In this document: piece by piece, positions 38,214-46,358 of the stretch
Layout of the letters: every line of letters starts with the position of its first letter
Numbering within the stretch: position 1 is the stretch's first letter
From: Burkholderiales bacterium
GTDB taxonomy: Bacteria; Pseudomonadota; Gammaproteobacteria; Burkholderiales; SG8-39
DNA length: 64,000 bases
Assembly (NCBI GenBank): GCA_020848075.1
Contig: JADLAV010000005.1
Coordinates: 1-64,000 of the forward strand
Direction of reading: 5' to 3'
Translations under genes and position numbers: made by a program
Notes under the pieces: generated by a model
What the model saw: the letters and a program-made list of their open reading frames with translations, nothing else
Database searches by the model: none
Told to the model about the DNA's origin: nothing

Positions 38214-39938
38214 ATGGCTGTCAATCGAATGTTCCGCACTTGCCCGGCGTCCGGTCTCAAGTTCCATCAACCCGCCGAGGCCCTGATCCGGTGGAACGCA
38301 GTCGCGGCGGTCGTTTCGCTGCTGGTCGGCGGCATCCTCGCCCTGCTCATAGTGCTCACGCGCTGGCAGGCGGTGCACCTGCTCTCGCCCGACGTGTTCT
38401 ACATGGTGCTCACCGCGCATGGGTTGGACATGCTGGTGTTCTGGATCATCTTCTTCGAGATCGCCGTGCTCTACTTCGCGGGCTCGACGCTGCTCGGATG
38501 CCGGATCGCGGCCCCGCGAGTGGCCTGGGCCGGGTTCTGGCTGATGGTGATCGGCGCCCTGATGAACAACTACGCGGTGCTGGTCCGAGAGGACTCGAGC
38601 GTGATGTTCACCTCGTACGCGCCGATGGGCGCGCACTGGAGCTTCTATCTCGGGCTGATCCTGTTCGCCGTCGGCGCGCTGATCGGCTGCTTCATCTTCT
38701 TCGCGACGCTGTCGATCGGGAAGGCGGAGCGCACCTATGTCGGCTCGGTGCCGGTCGTCACGTTCGGCGCGGTCACCGCGGCGGTCATCGCCGTGTTCAC
38801 CATCGCCTCCGGCGCGATCATCCTCATCCCGACTTTCCTGTGGTCGATCGGGCTGGTGCCGTCGATCGACTCCCTGATGTACCGGCAGATCTGGTGGGCG
38901 TTCGGCCACAGCTCGCAGCAGATCAACGTGTCGGCGCACGTGGCGGTGTGGTACGCGGTCGCCGCCATCGTCGTCGGCGCGAAGCCGATGAGCGAGAAGG
39001 TGAGCCGCACGGCGTTCCTGCTCTACATCCTGTTCATCTGCCTCGCGAGCGCGCATCACCTCCTCGTCGATCCGGGCCTCACCTCGAGCTGGAAGATCCT
39101 GAACACGAGCTACTTCCTCTATCTCGCGGTGCTCGCCTCGATGGTGCACGGCCTGACGGTCCCGGGAGCGATCGAGTGCGCGCAGCGCGCGAAGGGCTTC
39201 AACAAGGGTCTCTTCGAGTGGCTGCGCAAGGCGCCTTGGGGCAATCCGGCGTTCTCGGGGATGTTCCTGAGCCTGATCGGATTCGGGTTCCTCGGCGGGA
39301 TCTCGGGCGTGATCCTCGGGACCGAGCAGCTGAACATCATCATGCACAACACGCTGTATGTTCCCGGCCATTTCCATGCCACCGTGGTGCTGGGGACGAC
39401 GCTCGCGTTCATGGCGATCACCTACTTCCTGATCCCGGTGCTGTTCCGACGCGAGCTGGCGTTCCCGACGATGGCGAAGTGGCAGCCCTACGTGTTCGCG
39501 CTCGGCATGGCGGTGTTCACCCTGTTCATGATGGGCGCGGGGACCCTCGGCGTGCCGCGGCGCCACTGGGACGTGTCGTTCTCGGGCAATCCGCTCGGCT
39601 TCGAGTTCCCCGGCACGGCCTGGCTGATGATCGCGCTGTTCGGCATCGGCGGCTTGCTCGCGGTCGTGGGCGGCATCATGTACCTGCTGGTCACCGTGTA
39701 CTCGGTGTTCCTGGGCAAGCGGATCCAGACGCCGGGATTTGCGCACGTGACGGCGCGGAGCGGTGCGGCTGCGCCGGTGACGGCGCCGGTGGGCGCGGCG
39801 CTCACCGGCACCGGGAGCGTCGCCCATCCTCAGGCGGCCTCGGGCACGTTCGTGCTGGCGATGGTGTTCTTCGTGTCCTTCGTGCTCTACTACTTCATCA
39901 ACTGGAAGTACCTGTCCACCGTCTGGCCGTTGAAGTGA
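38214..39938 (+). CDS. heme-copper enzyme subunit I, probable NO reductase (eNOR-like)
   Basis: Catalytic subunit of 574 aa with about 13 membrane helices. All six metal-binding histidines can be placed: His69 and His388 for the low-spin heme, His386 for the high-spin heme, and His232, His281, His282 for CuB. Oxygen reductases have His-Pro-Glu/Ile-Val-Tyr here; this protein has HSSQQ, so the cross-linked tyrosine four residues after the CuB histidine is Gln236. Heme-copper families lacking this tyrosine have been described as NO reductases (for instance the eNOR group, related to B-family oxidases). The neighbourhood of nirS fits NO reduction. NO dismutation or another activity cannot be excluded. 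Confidence 0.85.
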   Translation: MAVNRMFRTCPASGLKFHQPAEALIRWNAVAAVVSLLVGGILALLIVLTRWQAVHLLSPDVFYMVLTAHGLDMLVFWIIFFEIAVLYFAGSTLLGCRIAAPRVAWAGFWLMVIGALMNNYAVLVREDSSVMFTSYAPMGAHWSFYLGLILFAVGALIGCFIFFATLSIGKAERTYVGSVPVVTFGAVTAAVIAVFTIASGAIILIPTFLWSIGLVPSIDSLMYRQIWWAFGHSSQQINVSAHVAVWYAVAAIVVGAKPMSEKVSRTAFLLYILFICLASAHHLLVDPGLTSSWKILNTSYFLYLAVLASMVHGLTVPGAIECAQRAKGFNKGLFEWLRKAPWGNPAFSGMFLSLIGFGFLGGISGVILGTEQLNIIMHNTLYVPGHFHATVVLGTTLAFMAITYFLIPVLFRRELAFPTMAKWQPYVFALGMAVFTLFMMGAGTLGVPRRHWDVSFSGNPLGFEFPGTAWLMIALFGIGGLLAVVGGIMYLLVTVYSVFLGKRIQTPGFAHVTARSGAAAPVTAPVGAALTGTGSVAHPQAASGTFVLAMVFFVSFVLYYFINWKYLSTVWPLK

Positions 39939-39956
39939 TGCCGCACGAGCGGTGTC

Positions 39957-40036
39957 ATCCTCGCGCAGGCGGGGATCCAGAGCAGGTCCCGCGAGAGCGG
40001 GAATCAGGGAGCGGAGCCCGGCGCGAGCCGGGCTCC
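39957..40036. repeat. REP-like repeats between subunit I and ctaB genes
   Basis: A copy of the common TCATCCYCGCGCAGGCGGGGATCC-type element with a second CCCGCGAGAGCGGGAATC unit is followed by a 10-bp stem GGAGCCCGGC (40013-40022) and GCCGGGCTCC (40027-40036) closed by a GCGA tetraloop. It lies 41 nt before the ctaB start and may limit read-through or stabilise the upstream mRNA. Confidence 0.7.
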
Positions 40037-40077
40037 GGACGGGAGGCAGCCGGGAACACGCCGCAGGAGATAAGGAG

Positions 40078-41007
40078 ATGGGAAGCCTGACGCACGCCGC
40101 ATCCGCGGGCACGGAGCAGAGGAAGCCCGGCCACCGTGCCGCGGCCGCGCTGCGGACGATCGGCGGGTTGTTCAAGCTCCGCATCGGGCTCGTCATCGGC
40201 TTCACGGCGCTCGCCGGACTGGCGATGACGCCCGGGCCGGCGCTCGGCGGGTGGCGGGTCGCGATGCTCGGCCTCGCAGTGGTGATCTCCGCCGCGGCAG
40301 CGGGCGGCTTCAACCAGTGGTACGAGCGGGATCTGGATGCGCGCATGCGGCGCACCATGAATCGCCCGTTCGTGACCGGCGAGCTGGCGCAAGATTGGCG
40401 TTTCCCGGCGCTGCTCGCGGCGCTCATCGTGGCCGCCACGGCTACGGCGGCGTTCGCCGCCAACTGGCTGGCGGCGCTCTACACGTTTCTCGGGGCCTTC
40501 TTCTACGCGATCGTCTACACCGTGTGGCTGAAGCGCCGGACCTGGTGGAACATTGTGATCGGAGGGCTCGCCGGGAGTTTCGCGGTCCTTGCCGGCGCAG
40601 CCGCGGTCGTCCCCGACGGCCTCCCCGCGGTGCCGCTCGTCCTGGCGGTGGTGCTCTTTCTCTGGACTCCGCCGCACTTCTGGAGCCTGGCGATGGTCTG
40701 TCGCGACGACTACCAGGCCGCAGGGGTGCCGATGCTTCCGGTGGTAGTGGGCGATCGTGCCTGTGCCTTCGCGATTCTCCTGCACACCATCGCCTTGGTG
40801 GCGCTATCGTTCGTGCCGCTCGCGTATGGCATGGGCTGGATATACGGGATCGGCGCAGCGGCTGGTGGGGGGCTCTTCGTGCTCATGAGCCTCCGGCTGC
40901 TGGCGCAGCCGACCCGCAAGCGGGCGCTCGGCAACTTCACCGCCTCGCTCGCGCAGCTGACCGTGCTCCTCTCGGCCGGGATCGTGGACGCGGCGCTCGC
41001 CGGTTGA
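40078..41007 (+). CDS. ctaB: protoheme IX farnesyltransferase (heme O synthase)
   Basis: Polytopic prenyltransferase (309 aa) that adds a farnesyl group to heme B to give heme O, the substrate of CtaA. It has the aspartate-rich motif NQWYERDLDARMRRTMNRP (about 80-98) and the second conserved loop YTVWLKRRTWWNIVIGG. The ATG at 40078 is preceded by AGGAGATAAGGAG. Linked ctaA, ctaB and sco genes point to a heme A/O-containing metalloenzyme in this cluster. Confidence 0.95.
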   Translation: MGSLTHAASAGTEQRKPGHRAAAALRTIGGLFKLRIGLVIGFTALAGLAMTPGPALGGWRVAMLGLAVVISAAAAGGFNQWYERDLDARMRRTMNRPFVTGELAQDWRFPALLAALIVAATATAAFAANWLAALYTFLGAFFYAIVYTVWLKRRTWWNIVIGGLAGSFAVLAGAAAVVPDGLPAVPLVLAVVLFLWTPPHFWSLAMVCRDDYQAAGVPMLPVVVGDRACAFAILLHTIALVALSFVPLAYGMGWIYGIGAAAGGGLFVLMSLRLLAQPTRKRALGNFTASLAQLTVLLSAGIVDAALAG

Positions 41008-41123
41008 ATCTTCGACGCGAAGCCGCAACTACCACTATACGGGGCGGCGCATGCAAGCTGGACTCGGCTCGGCCGGAAGCGCTCCGGTCGCCGGCACCGG
41101 CCGCGAGTCGCGCATCTGCAAAG

Positions 41124-42023
41124 ATGATCCCTGAGAGAAATCGCCTCGCGTTCGCTGGTGTTCTTCGCGTCGTTGCGTCGAGGATCCTCTGGCTCGCCGC
41201 TGCGCTCGCCCTGCCGGTAGCGGCGGCTGCGGAGCAGGTGAGCGGCGGCGCGGCCGGCGGCACGGCTTTCGATCCGGCGCAGGCGCTCAAGGTGAGCCAG
41301 GCGGCGATCGGGCGCAAGGTCGGCGATTACGCGTTTCGCGACCGCAACGGCAAGCCGGTGCGGCTCGCCGACTACCGCGGCAAGCCGCTCGTCGTCAACT
41401 TCGTCTACACCGGGTGCTTCTCGGCGTGCCCGACCACCACCGCGCGCATCGCAAAAGCGATCCGCGCCGCACAGCGGACGCTCGGCGCCGGGACGTTCAA
41501 CGTGGTCTCGATCGGATTCAACCTGCCCTACGACTCGCCCGAGGCGATGCGCGACTTCGCGCGGCGCTTCGGGATCGACGATCCGCACTGGGAGTTCCTG
41601 TCGCCGTTCGAGCAGCAGGTCGACCCGCTCCTCGCCGACTTCGGCTTTCAGTACGTCGCCACGCCCGGCGGCTTCGATCACGTCACACAGACCACGATCC
41701 TCGATCCCGAGGGAAGGGTGTTCCAGCAGGTGTACGGCGAGGAGTTCGCGCTGCCGCTCTTCATCGATCCGCTGCAGCGGTTGATCACCGGACAGCCGAT
41801 GCCGACGCAGAGCCTCGGCGACCTGCTCGAGCGGATTCGCATCATCTGCACGGTGTACGATCCTCGCGCCGGCGTCTACCGGTTCAAGTGGTCGGTAGTG
41901 ACCTCGATCGTCGCGTTCTGCCTGATGCTCTTCGGCGGGATCTGGTTCCTCTGGCACGAGATCCGCAAGCGCCGGCGGTTCGAGCGCATGACGGCCGAGC
42001 GCGGCGCGCTGTCTCGCTCCTGA
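41124..42023 (+). CDS. SCO1/SenC family copper chaperone
   Basis: A 299-aa thioredoxin-fold protein that delivers copper to CuA. It has an N-terminal signal or anchor (about 15-35), the copper site TGCFSACP (Cys-x3-Cys) and a distal histidine in FDHVTQT. Unlike usual SCO proteins it has a second membrane helix near the C-terminus (about 258-280) followed by a basic tail, so it is anchored at the end. Its location after the CuA enzyme genes explains its role. Confidence 0.92.
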   Translation: MIPERNRLAFAGVLRVVASRILWLAAALALPVAAAAEQVSGGAAGGTAFDPAQALKVSQAAIGRKVGDYAFRDRNGKPVRLADYRGKPLVVNFVYTGCFSACPTTTARIAKAIRAAQRTLGAGTFNVVSIGFNLPYDSPEAMRDFARRFGIDDPHWEFLSPFEQQVDPLLADFGFQYVATPGGFDHVTQTTILDPEGRVFQQVYGEEFALPLFIDPLQRLITGQPMPTQSLGDLLERIRIICTVYDPRAGVYRFKWSVVTSIVAFCLMLFGGIWFLWHEIRKRRRFERMTAERGALSRS

Positions 42024-42086
42024 GGCCTTGGCCGCGGACGACGAACGTTAGCCCCTGAGCGGCAAGGGTTTTTCGCGCCTGCCCGC

Positions 42087-42100
42087 TTGATGCACATCAA
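42087..42100. promoter_or_regulatory. FNR/DNR box for the cytochrome b operon
   Basis: TTGATGCACATCAA is a perfect match. It predicts a transcript start near 42142, 42 nt before the GTG start at 42184, and marks the start of a six-gene operon to 48943. Confidence 0.82.
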
Positions 42101-42183
42101 GTTGCGGCGGCGCGCCGATCATTAGCATCCGCTCATACGCAAGCCGCGCGTCGCGTGCCGCGGCAGAACCGGAGACACACGAA

Positions 42184-44121
42184 GTGCTGAAGCTCATCCA
42201 GCGGGCGGGGCAGTGGGTATTTCACCGCGCGGACGCCCTGTTCACGCGCGTCTTCGGCGAGCACCTCAATCCGCTCTTCCACCTCGGGGCGCTCTCCTAT
42301 TTCATGGTCTGGGTGGTGGTGATCTCTGGCCTCGTCGTCTATGCGTTCTTCAAGACCGGTGTGCAGGAGGCCTACCAGTCGGTCGAGTACATCAGCCGCG
42401 AGCAGTGGTGGTTCGGCGGGATCATGCGCAGCCTGCACCGGTATGCCTCGGACGCCATGGTGCTCACCATGCTGCTTCACGTCGTGCGCCACTTCGTGTT
42501 CGACCGCTACCGCAGCTTCCGCTGGTTCTCCTGGGTGAGCGGCGTGATCGTGCTGTGGCTCGTGTACGCGAGCGGCGTGAACGGCTACATGCTGCCCTGG
42601 GACAAGCTCGCGCAGTTCGTGACCGTCACGACCGCAGAGTGGTTCGACGTGCTCCCGGTGTTCGGCGGCACGCTGATCCGCAACTTCATCTTCGAAGGGG
42701 CGGTGAACGATCGGCTGTTTTCCCTGCTCTCGTTCATCCACATCGGCCTGCCGCTCGGCGTGTTGCTCGTGCTGTGGATCCACACCCAGCGCGTCCCGAG
42801 CGCGAAGATCATGCCGCCGCGCGCCCTCGCGGTCTACGGACTCGTCGCGCTGGTGATCCTGTCCCTGGTCAAGCCGGTTCACAGCCAGGGTGGGCAGGCC
42901 GATCTCTCGGTCGCTGTCATGACGATCGAGCCCGACTGGTACTACCTGCCGGTGTACGCGCTGCTGCAGCGCTGGAGCCCCGCCGGGGTCTGGTACCTCG
43001 TGGGCGGGCTGACGCTCCTCGCGCTCTTCGCGCCGTGGCTGCCGCCCAAGCGCATGCGCAGCGAAGCGTTCCACATGCTGATCCATCCGGACAACCAGAT
43101 CATCGCGATCCGCGACGGCGAGCTGGTGCTGGACGCGGCGCTGCGCGAAGGGGTGAGGGTCCCGTTCGATTGCCGCAGCGGCGGGTGCGGAATGTGCAAG
43201 GCGACCCTCCTGCAGGGTGAGGTCGACTACGGGCTATACCAGAAAGAGTTCCTCACCGACGAGGAGCGCGCGCAAGGGAAAGTGCTGCTCTGCGTATGCA
43301 CACCGAAGTCGGACATCGAGGTCGAGTACGTGCCGATCGAGACGCCCGGGAAGATTCCGGTGACGGTGCACACCGCGCGGGTCGCCCGGATGAACCGGCT
43401 CTCGCACGACGTGATGCAGGTCTTCCTCAAGTGCGAGGGCGAGGAGACGCCGCGCTTCTACGCGGGCCAGTACATCGACATCCTGATGCCGGACGGCGAC
43501 AAGCGGAGCTTCTCCTTCGCCACCGCGCCGCACGAGCGCGAGCTGATCGAGCTGCAGATCCGGCTGGTGCCGGGCGGAAAGTTCACCACCCACGTTTTCA
43601 ACGAGATGAAGGTCGGCGACCCGGTGCGCTTCGAGGGGCCGCTCGGCGCGTTCTTCCTGCGGGAGGACAGCAAGAAGCCGATCATCTTCGTCGCCGGCGC
43701 GACCGGCTTCGCGCCGGTGAAGAGCATGGTCGAGCACGCGATCCACACCGGCTTGCGCCGGGAAATGTATCTCTACTGGGGCGTGCGGTCGCTGCGCGAT
43801 CTGTACCTGCCCGACCTGCCGCGCCAGTGGGAGCAGGCGAATCCGCGCTTCAAGTTCGTGCCGGTCCTCTCGGAGCCGCGGCCGGAAGATCACTGGGAAG
43901 GGCGAACGGGGCTCGTGCACGAGGCGATCCTCGCGGACTTCCCGGACCTCTCCGAGCACCAGATCTACGCGTGCGGCTCCGTCGCCATGGTGCAGGCGGT
44001 GCGGCCGGCATTCATGGCGCGAGGCATGAGCGAGCATGACTGCTTCTCCGACGCCTTCCGGTTCGCGCCGCGCACCGTGGCGCACACTGCCGAGATGGTG
44101 CGGCTGGGAGGGACGTCGTGA
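42184..44121 (+). CDS. diheme cytochrome b fused to [2Fe-2S]/FAD NAD(P)H oxidoreductase
   Basis: A 645-aa fusion. Residues 1-290 form a cytochrome b N-terminal-type membrane domain with two bis-histidine hemes (His85/His186 and His99/His200, bc1-like 14-residue spacing) and a PDWY motif (250-253) at the position of the Qo-site PEWY. Residues about 296-385 are a plant-type ferredoxin domain (Cys330, Cys335, Cys338 and Cys370 or Cys372). The rest is a ferredoxin-NADP-reductase module with RSFSFATAP for FAD and GATGFAPVKSM for NAD(P). It could link NAD(P)H and the quinone pool or feed a membrane NO reductase. GTG start follows the FNR/DNR box. I know no characterised protein of this layout. Confidence 0.88.
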   Translation: MLKLIQRAGQWVFHRADALFTRVFGEHLNPLFHLGALSYFMVWVVVISGLVVYAFFKTGVQEAYQSVEYISREQWWFGGIMRSLHRYASDAMVLTMLLHVVRHFVFDRYRSFRWFSWVSGVIVLWLVYASGVNGYMLPWDKLAQFVTVTTAEWFDVLPVFGGTLIRNFIFEGAVNDRLFSLLSFIHIGLPLGVLLVLWIHTQRVPSAKIMPPRALAVYGLVALVILSLVKPVHSQGGQADLSVAVMTIEPDWYYLPVYALLQRWSPAGVWYLVGGLTLLALFAPWLPPKRMRSEAFHMLIHPDNQIIAIRDGELVLDAALREGVRVPFDCRSGGCGMCKATLLQGEVDYGLYQKEFLTDEERAQGKVLLCVCTPKSDIEVEYVPIETPGKIPVTVHTARVARMNRLSHDVMQVFLKCEGEETPRFYAGQYIDILMPDGDKRSFSFATAPHERELIELQIRLVPGGKFTTHVFNEMKVGDPVRFEGPLGAFFLREDSKKPIIFVAGATGFAPVKSMVEHAIHTGLRREMYLYWGVRSLRDLYLPDLPRQWEQANPRFKFVPVLSEPRPEDHWEGRTGLVHEAILADFPDLSEHQIYACGSVAMVQAVRPAFMARGMSEHDCFSDAFRFAPRTVAHTAEMVRLGGTS

Positions 44122-44621
44122 GAAACGTGCTTCGCTATGCCGCCCAGGTGCTGCTCTACGTGGCGTTCGGCGTTGCCCTCGGCTACTTCTCGAGCTATCC
44201 GGTGTTCCGCGTGCTCGCACCCGGGCAGGCCCTGGTGCGCCTCTCGTTCAGCCATGGCGCCCAGCCGATCGGACCGTGCCGTGAGCGCACCGCCGAGGAG
44301 CTTGCGAAGCTCGCACCGAACATGCGGGTCAAGCTGGTCTGCCCCCGCGAGCGCGCGCCGGTGAAGGTCGAGGTCGAGATGGACGGCAAGCCGCTCTACC
44401 AGGTCACGGCGGCGCCGGCAGGCCTCAAGCACGACGGAGTGTCCACGGTGTACCGGCGCCTGCCGGTCCCGGCAGGCAAGCACACCTTCAAGGCGCGCCT
44501 TGCCGACGGGCCCGACGGCGAATTCAAGTACGTCGCCGAGCAGGCGGTGGACCTTCCTCCGGGCAAGGTGCTGGTGATCGACTTCAATGTGGGGAAGGGC
44601 GGATTCGTCTTTGTGGAGTGA
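44118..44621 (+). CDS. membrane-anchored hypothetical protein
   Basis: A 167-aa protein with one N-terminal membrane helix (about 5-25) and a periplasmic or cytoplasmic beta-rich domain. Two cysteines (in GPCRERT and KLVCPRER) could form a disulfide. The C-terminal part resembles a PEGA/carbohydrate-binding-like beta sandwich in pattern (LPVPAGKHTFKARL) but this is weak. The GTG start overlaps the stop of the cytochrome b fusion, so it is likely a subunit or assembly factor of that complex. Confidence 0.75.
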   Translation: MRNVLRYAAQVLLYVAFGVALGYFSSYPVFRVLAPGQALVRLSFSHGAQPIGPCRERTAEELAKLAPNMRVKLVCPRERAPVKVEVEMDGKPLYQVTAAPAGLKHDGVSTVYRRLPVPAGKHTFKARLADGPDGEFKYVAEQAVDLPPGKVLVIDFNVGKGGFVFVE

Positions 44622-44786
44622 ATCCCTGGCCCTGAAGGACGCGAGGCCAAGGCGCGAACGACGCAATCGACCCCGGGCGTGGACGACTCGGCGCCGTCCG
44701 CTGTCATGTACGGCTGGCAGCGCTGGGTCTTCTCTGCGGCACTGTGCGCTCCCCGCGGCCTCGCGTTGAGTCTTCTTGAGTCCGCC

Positions 44787-46358
44787 ATGCCTGCCGCGAA
44801 ACCCGCCCCGCCGATCGGCGCCGCATGGCGCGCCTGGGAGCGGGTCGAGCTCGCGCTCGACGCGCTGTTCGGCGCGCGCGGCAACCCGCTCCGGCACCTC
44901 GGCGCGCTTGGATTTCTCTTCTTCTGGGTGCTGCTCGCCACGGGCCTCTATCTCTACGCCCTGTACGAGAGCACGACCGACGGCGCCTATCGCTCCGTCG
45001 ATGCGCTCTCCGCCACTTTGATTGGCGCCACCGTCCGGAGCCTGCACCGCTACGCAGCCGACGGATTCGTCGCCGTCACCGTGCTGCACCTCGCGCGCGA
45101 GCTCTTCGCCGGCCGCTTCACCGGCGCCCGCTGGTTCGCCTGGGTCACCGGCGTGATCCTCCTGTGGCTGCTGTACGCATCCGGCATTGGCGGCTATTGG
45201 CTCCCCGGCGACCAGCTCGCCCAGTGGAGCCTGACCGCGACCGCGGAATGGCTCGACGCGTTGCCGCTCGCCGGCCTGTCGATCGTCCGGAACTTCCTCT
45301 CCGGCGGTCAGATGACCGACCGCTTCTATGCGCTGCTCGCGTTCCTGCACGTCGCGATTCCGCTCACGCTGCTGTTCGGCATGTGGTTGCACATCCAGCG
45401 CGTGACGCGGCCCGATGTCCGTCCCAGCCGCGCGCTGACGCTCGGCACGCTGGCTATGCTCATCGCCCTGTCGCTCGTCAAGCCGGCGACGAGCATGGCG
45501 CCGCCGGATTACGGTGCGCTGCCAGCGGCGGTCCCGGTCGATTGGTTCCTCCTGTTCGTCCATCCTCTGATGGACGCGACTTCGCCCGCTGCATTGTGGG
45601 GGATGGCGGCGCTCGTCACGCTCCTCCTCGGCGCACTGCCCTGGGTCGTGCGCGTGCGGCGCGAGCCGGTTGCGCTCGTCGATCCGGCGAACTGCAACGG
45701 CTGCGGCCGCTGTTTCGCCGACTGCCCGTTCGGCGCCGTAGTGGTCGAGCCACGCACGGATGGCCGGCGCGGTGCGGGGCTTGCACGGGTGCTGCCGGAG
45801 CTGTGCGTGAGCTGCGGTATCTGCGCCGGCGCCTGCCCGTCCTCGACCCCGTTTCGCAGCGTGGCCGAGCTCGTCACCGGCATCGACATGCCGCAGCTTT
45901 CGCTCGCGGAGATGCGGGCCGCGCTGGAGCGCTCGCTCGCCGACCTCGAAGGCGGACCGCGCATCATCGTGTTCGGGTGCGACCGTGCCGCCGATGTGCG
46001 CGCGCTCGCGCGACCGGATACCGGCGTGATCAGCCTGCTCTGCATCGGCCAGCTGCCGCCGTCCTTCATCGACTTCGCGCTGCGCGGGGGCGCCGATGGC
46101 GTGCTGGTGACCGGCTGCGCCGAGGACGGCTGCTATTATCGCCACGGGAACACCTGGACCGCGCAGCGCATCGCCGGCGAGCGGGAGCCGCATCTGCGGG
46201 TTTCCGTCCCGCGCGCGCGGGTGAGGGTTGCTTGGGCTGCGGCCGTCGAGCTCGGCCGCCTGGGCGCCGAGATCGAGGCGTTCCGGAGCGCGCTCGCGAA
46301 GCTGCCGCCGGCGCAGCGCGCCGTGCGGCGCAAGCGCAAGGAGGTTGCACTTGGCTGA
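44787..46358 (+). CDS. diheme cytochrome b fused to two [4Fe-4S] clusters and MvhD-like domain
   Basis: A 523-aa fusion. The membrane domain is a paralogue of the upstream cytochrome b and keeps both heme pairs (His87/His188, His101/His202), but its PEWY site is degenerate (VDWF, 251-254). Then come two ferredoxin motifs, Cys303-306-309-313 and Cys340-343-346-350, and a domain like the delta subunit of methyl-viologen hydrogenase (MvhD/FrhD) with Cys398, Cys419, Cys444 and Cys449 in the typical GC..C..GCxxxxC layout. MvhD passes electrons to HdrA-type flavoproteins in other systems. No Hdr or hydrogenase gene is here, so its partner is unknown; the neighbouring heme-copper protein is the obvious candidate. 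Confidence 0.87.
   Translation: MPAAKPAPPIGAAWRAWERVELALDALFGARGNPLRHLGALGFLFFWVLLATGLYLYALYESTTDGAYRSVDALSATLIGATVRSLHRYAADGFVAVTVLHLARELFAGRFTGARWFAWVTGVILLWLLYASGIGGYWLPGDQLAQWSLTATAEWLDALPLAGLSIVRNFLSGGQMTDRFYALLAFLHVAIPLTLLFGMWLHIQRVTRPDVRPSRALTLGTLAMLIALSLVKPATSMAPPDYGALPAAVPVDWFLLFVHPLMDATSPAALWGMAALVTLLLGALPWVVRVRREPVALVDPANCNGCGRCFADCPFGAVVVEPRTDGRRGAGLARVLPELCVSCGICAGACPSSTPFRSVAELVTGIDMPQLSLAEMRAALERSLADLEGGPRIIVFGCDRAADVRALARPDTGVISLLCIGQLPPSFIDFALRGGADGVLVTGCAEDGCYYRHGNTWTAQRIAGEREPHLRVSVPRARVRVAWAAAVELGRLGAEIEAFRSALAKLPPAQRAVRRKRKEVALG

Noticed and set aside
37641-39938. ba3- or aa3-type cytochrome c oxidase
   Set aside because: The tyrosine required for oxygen reduction is Gln236, and the cluster is embedded in denitrification genes.
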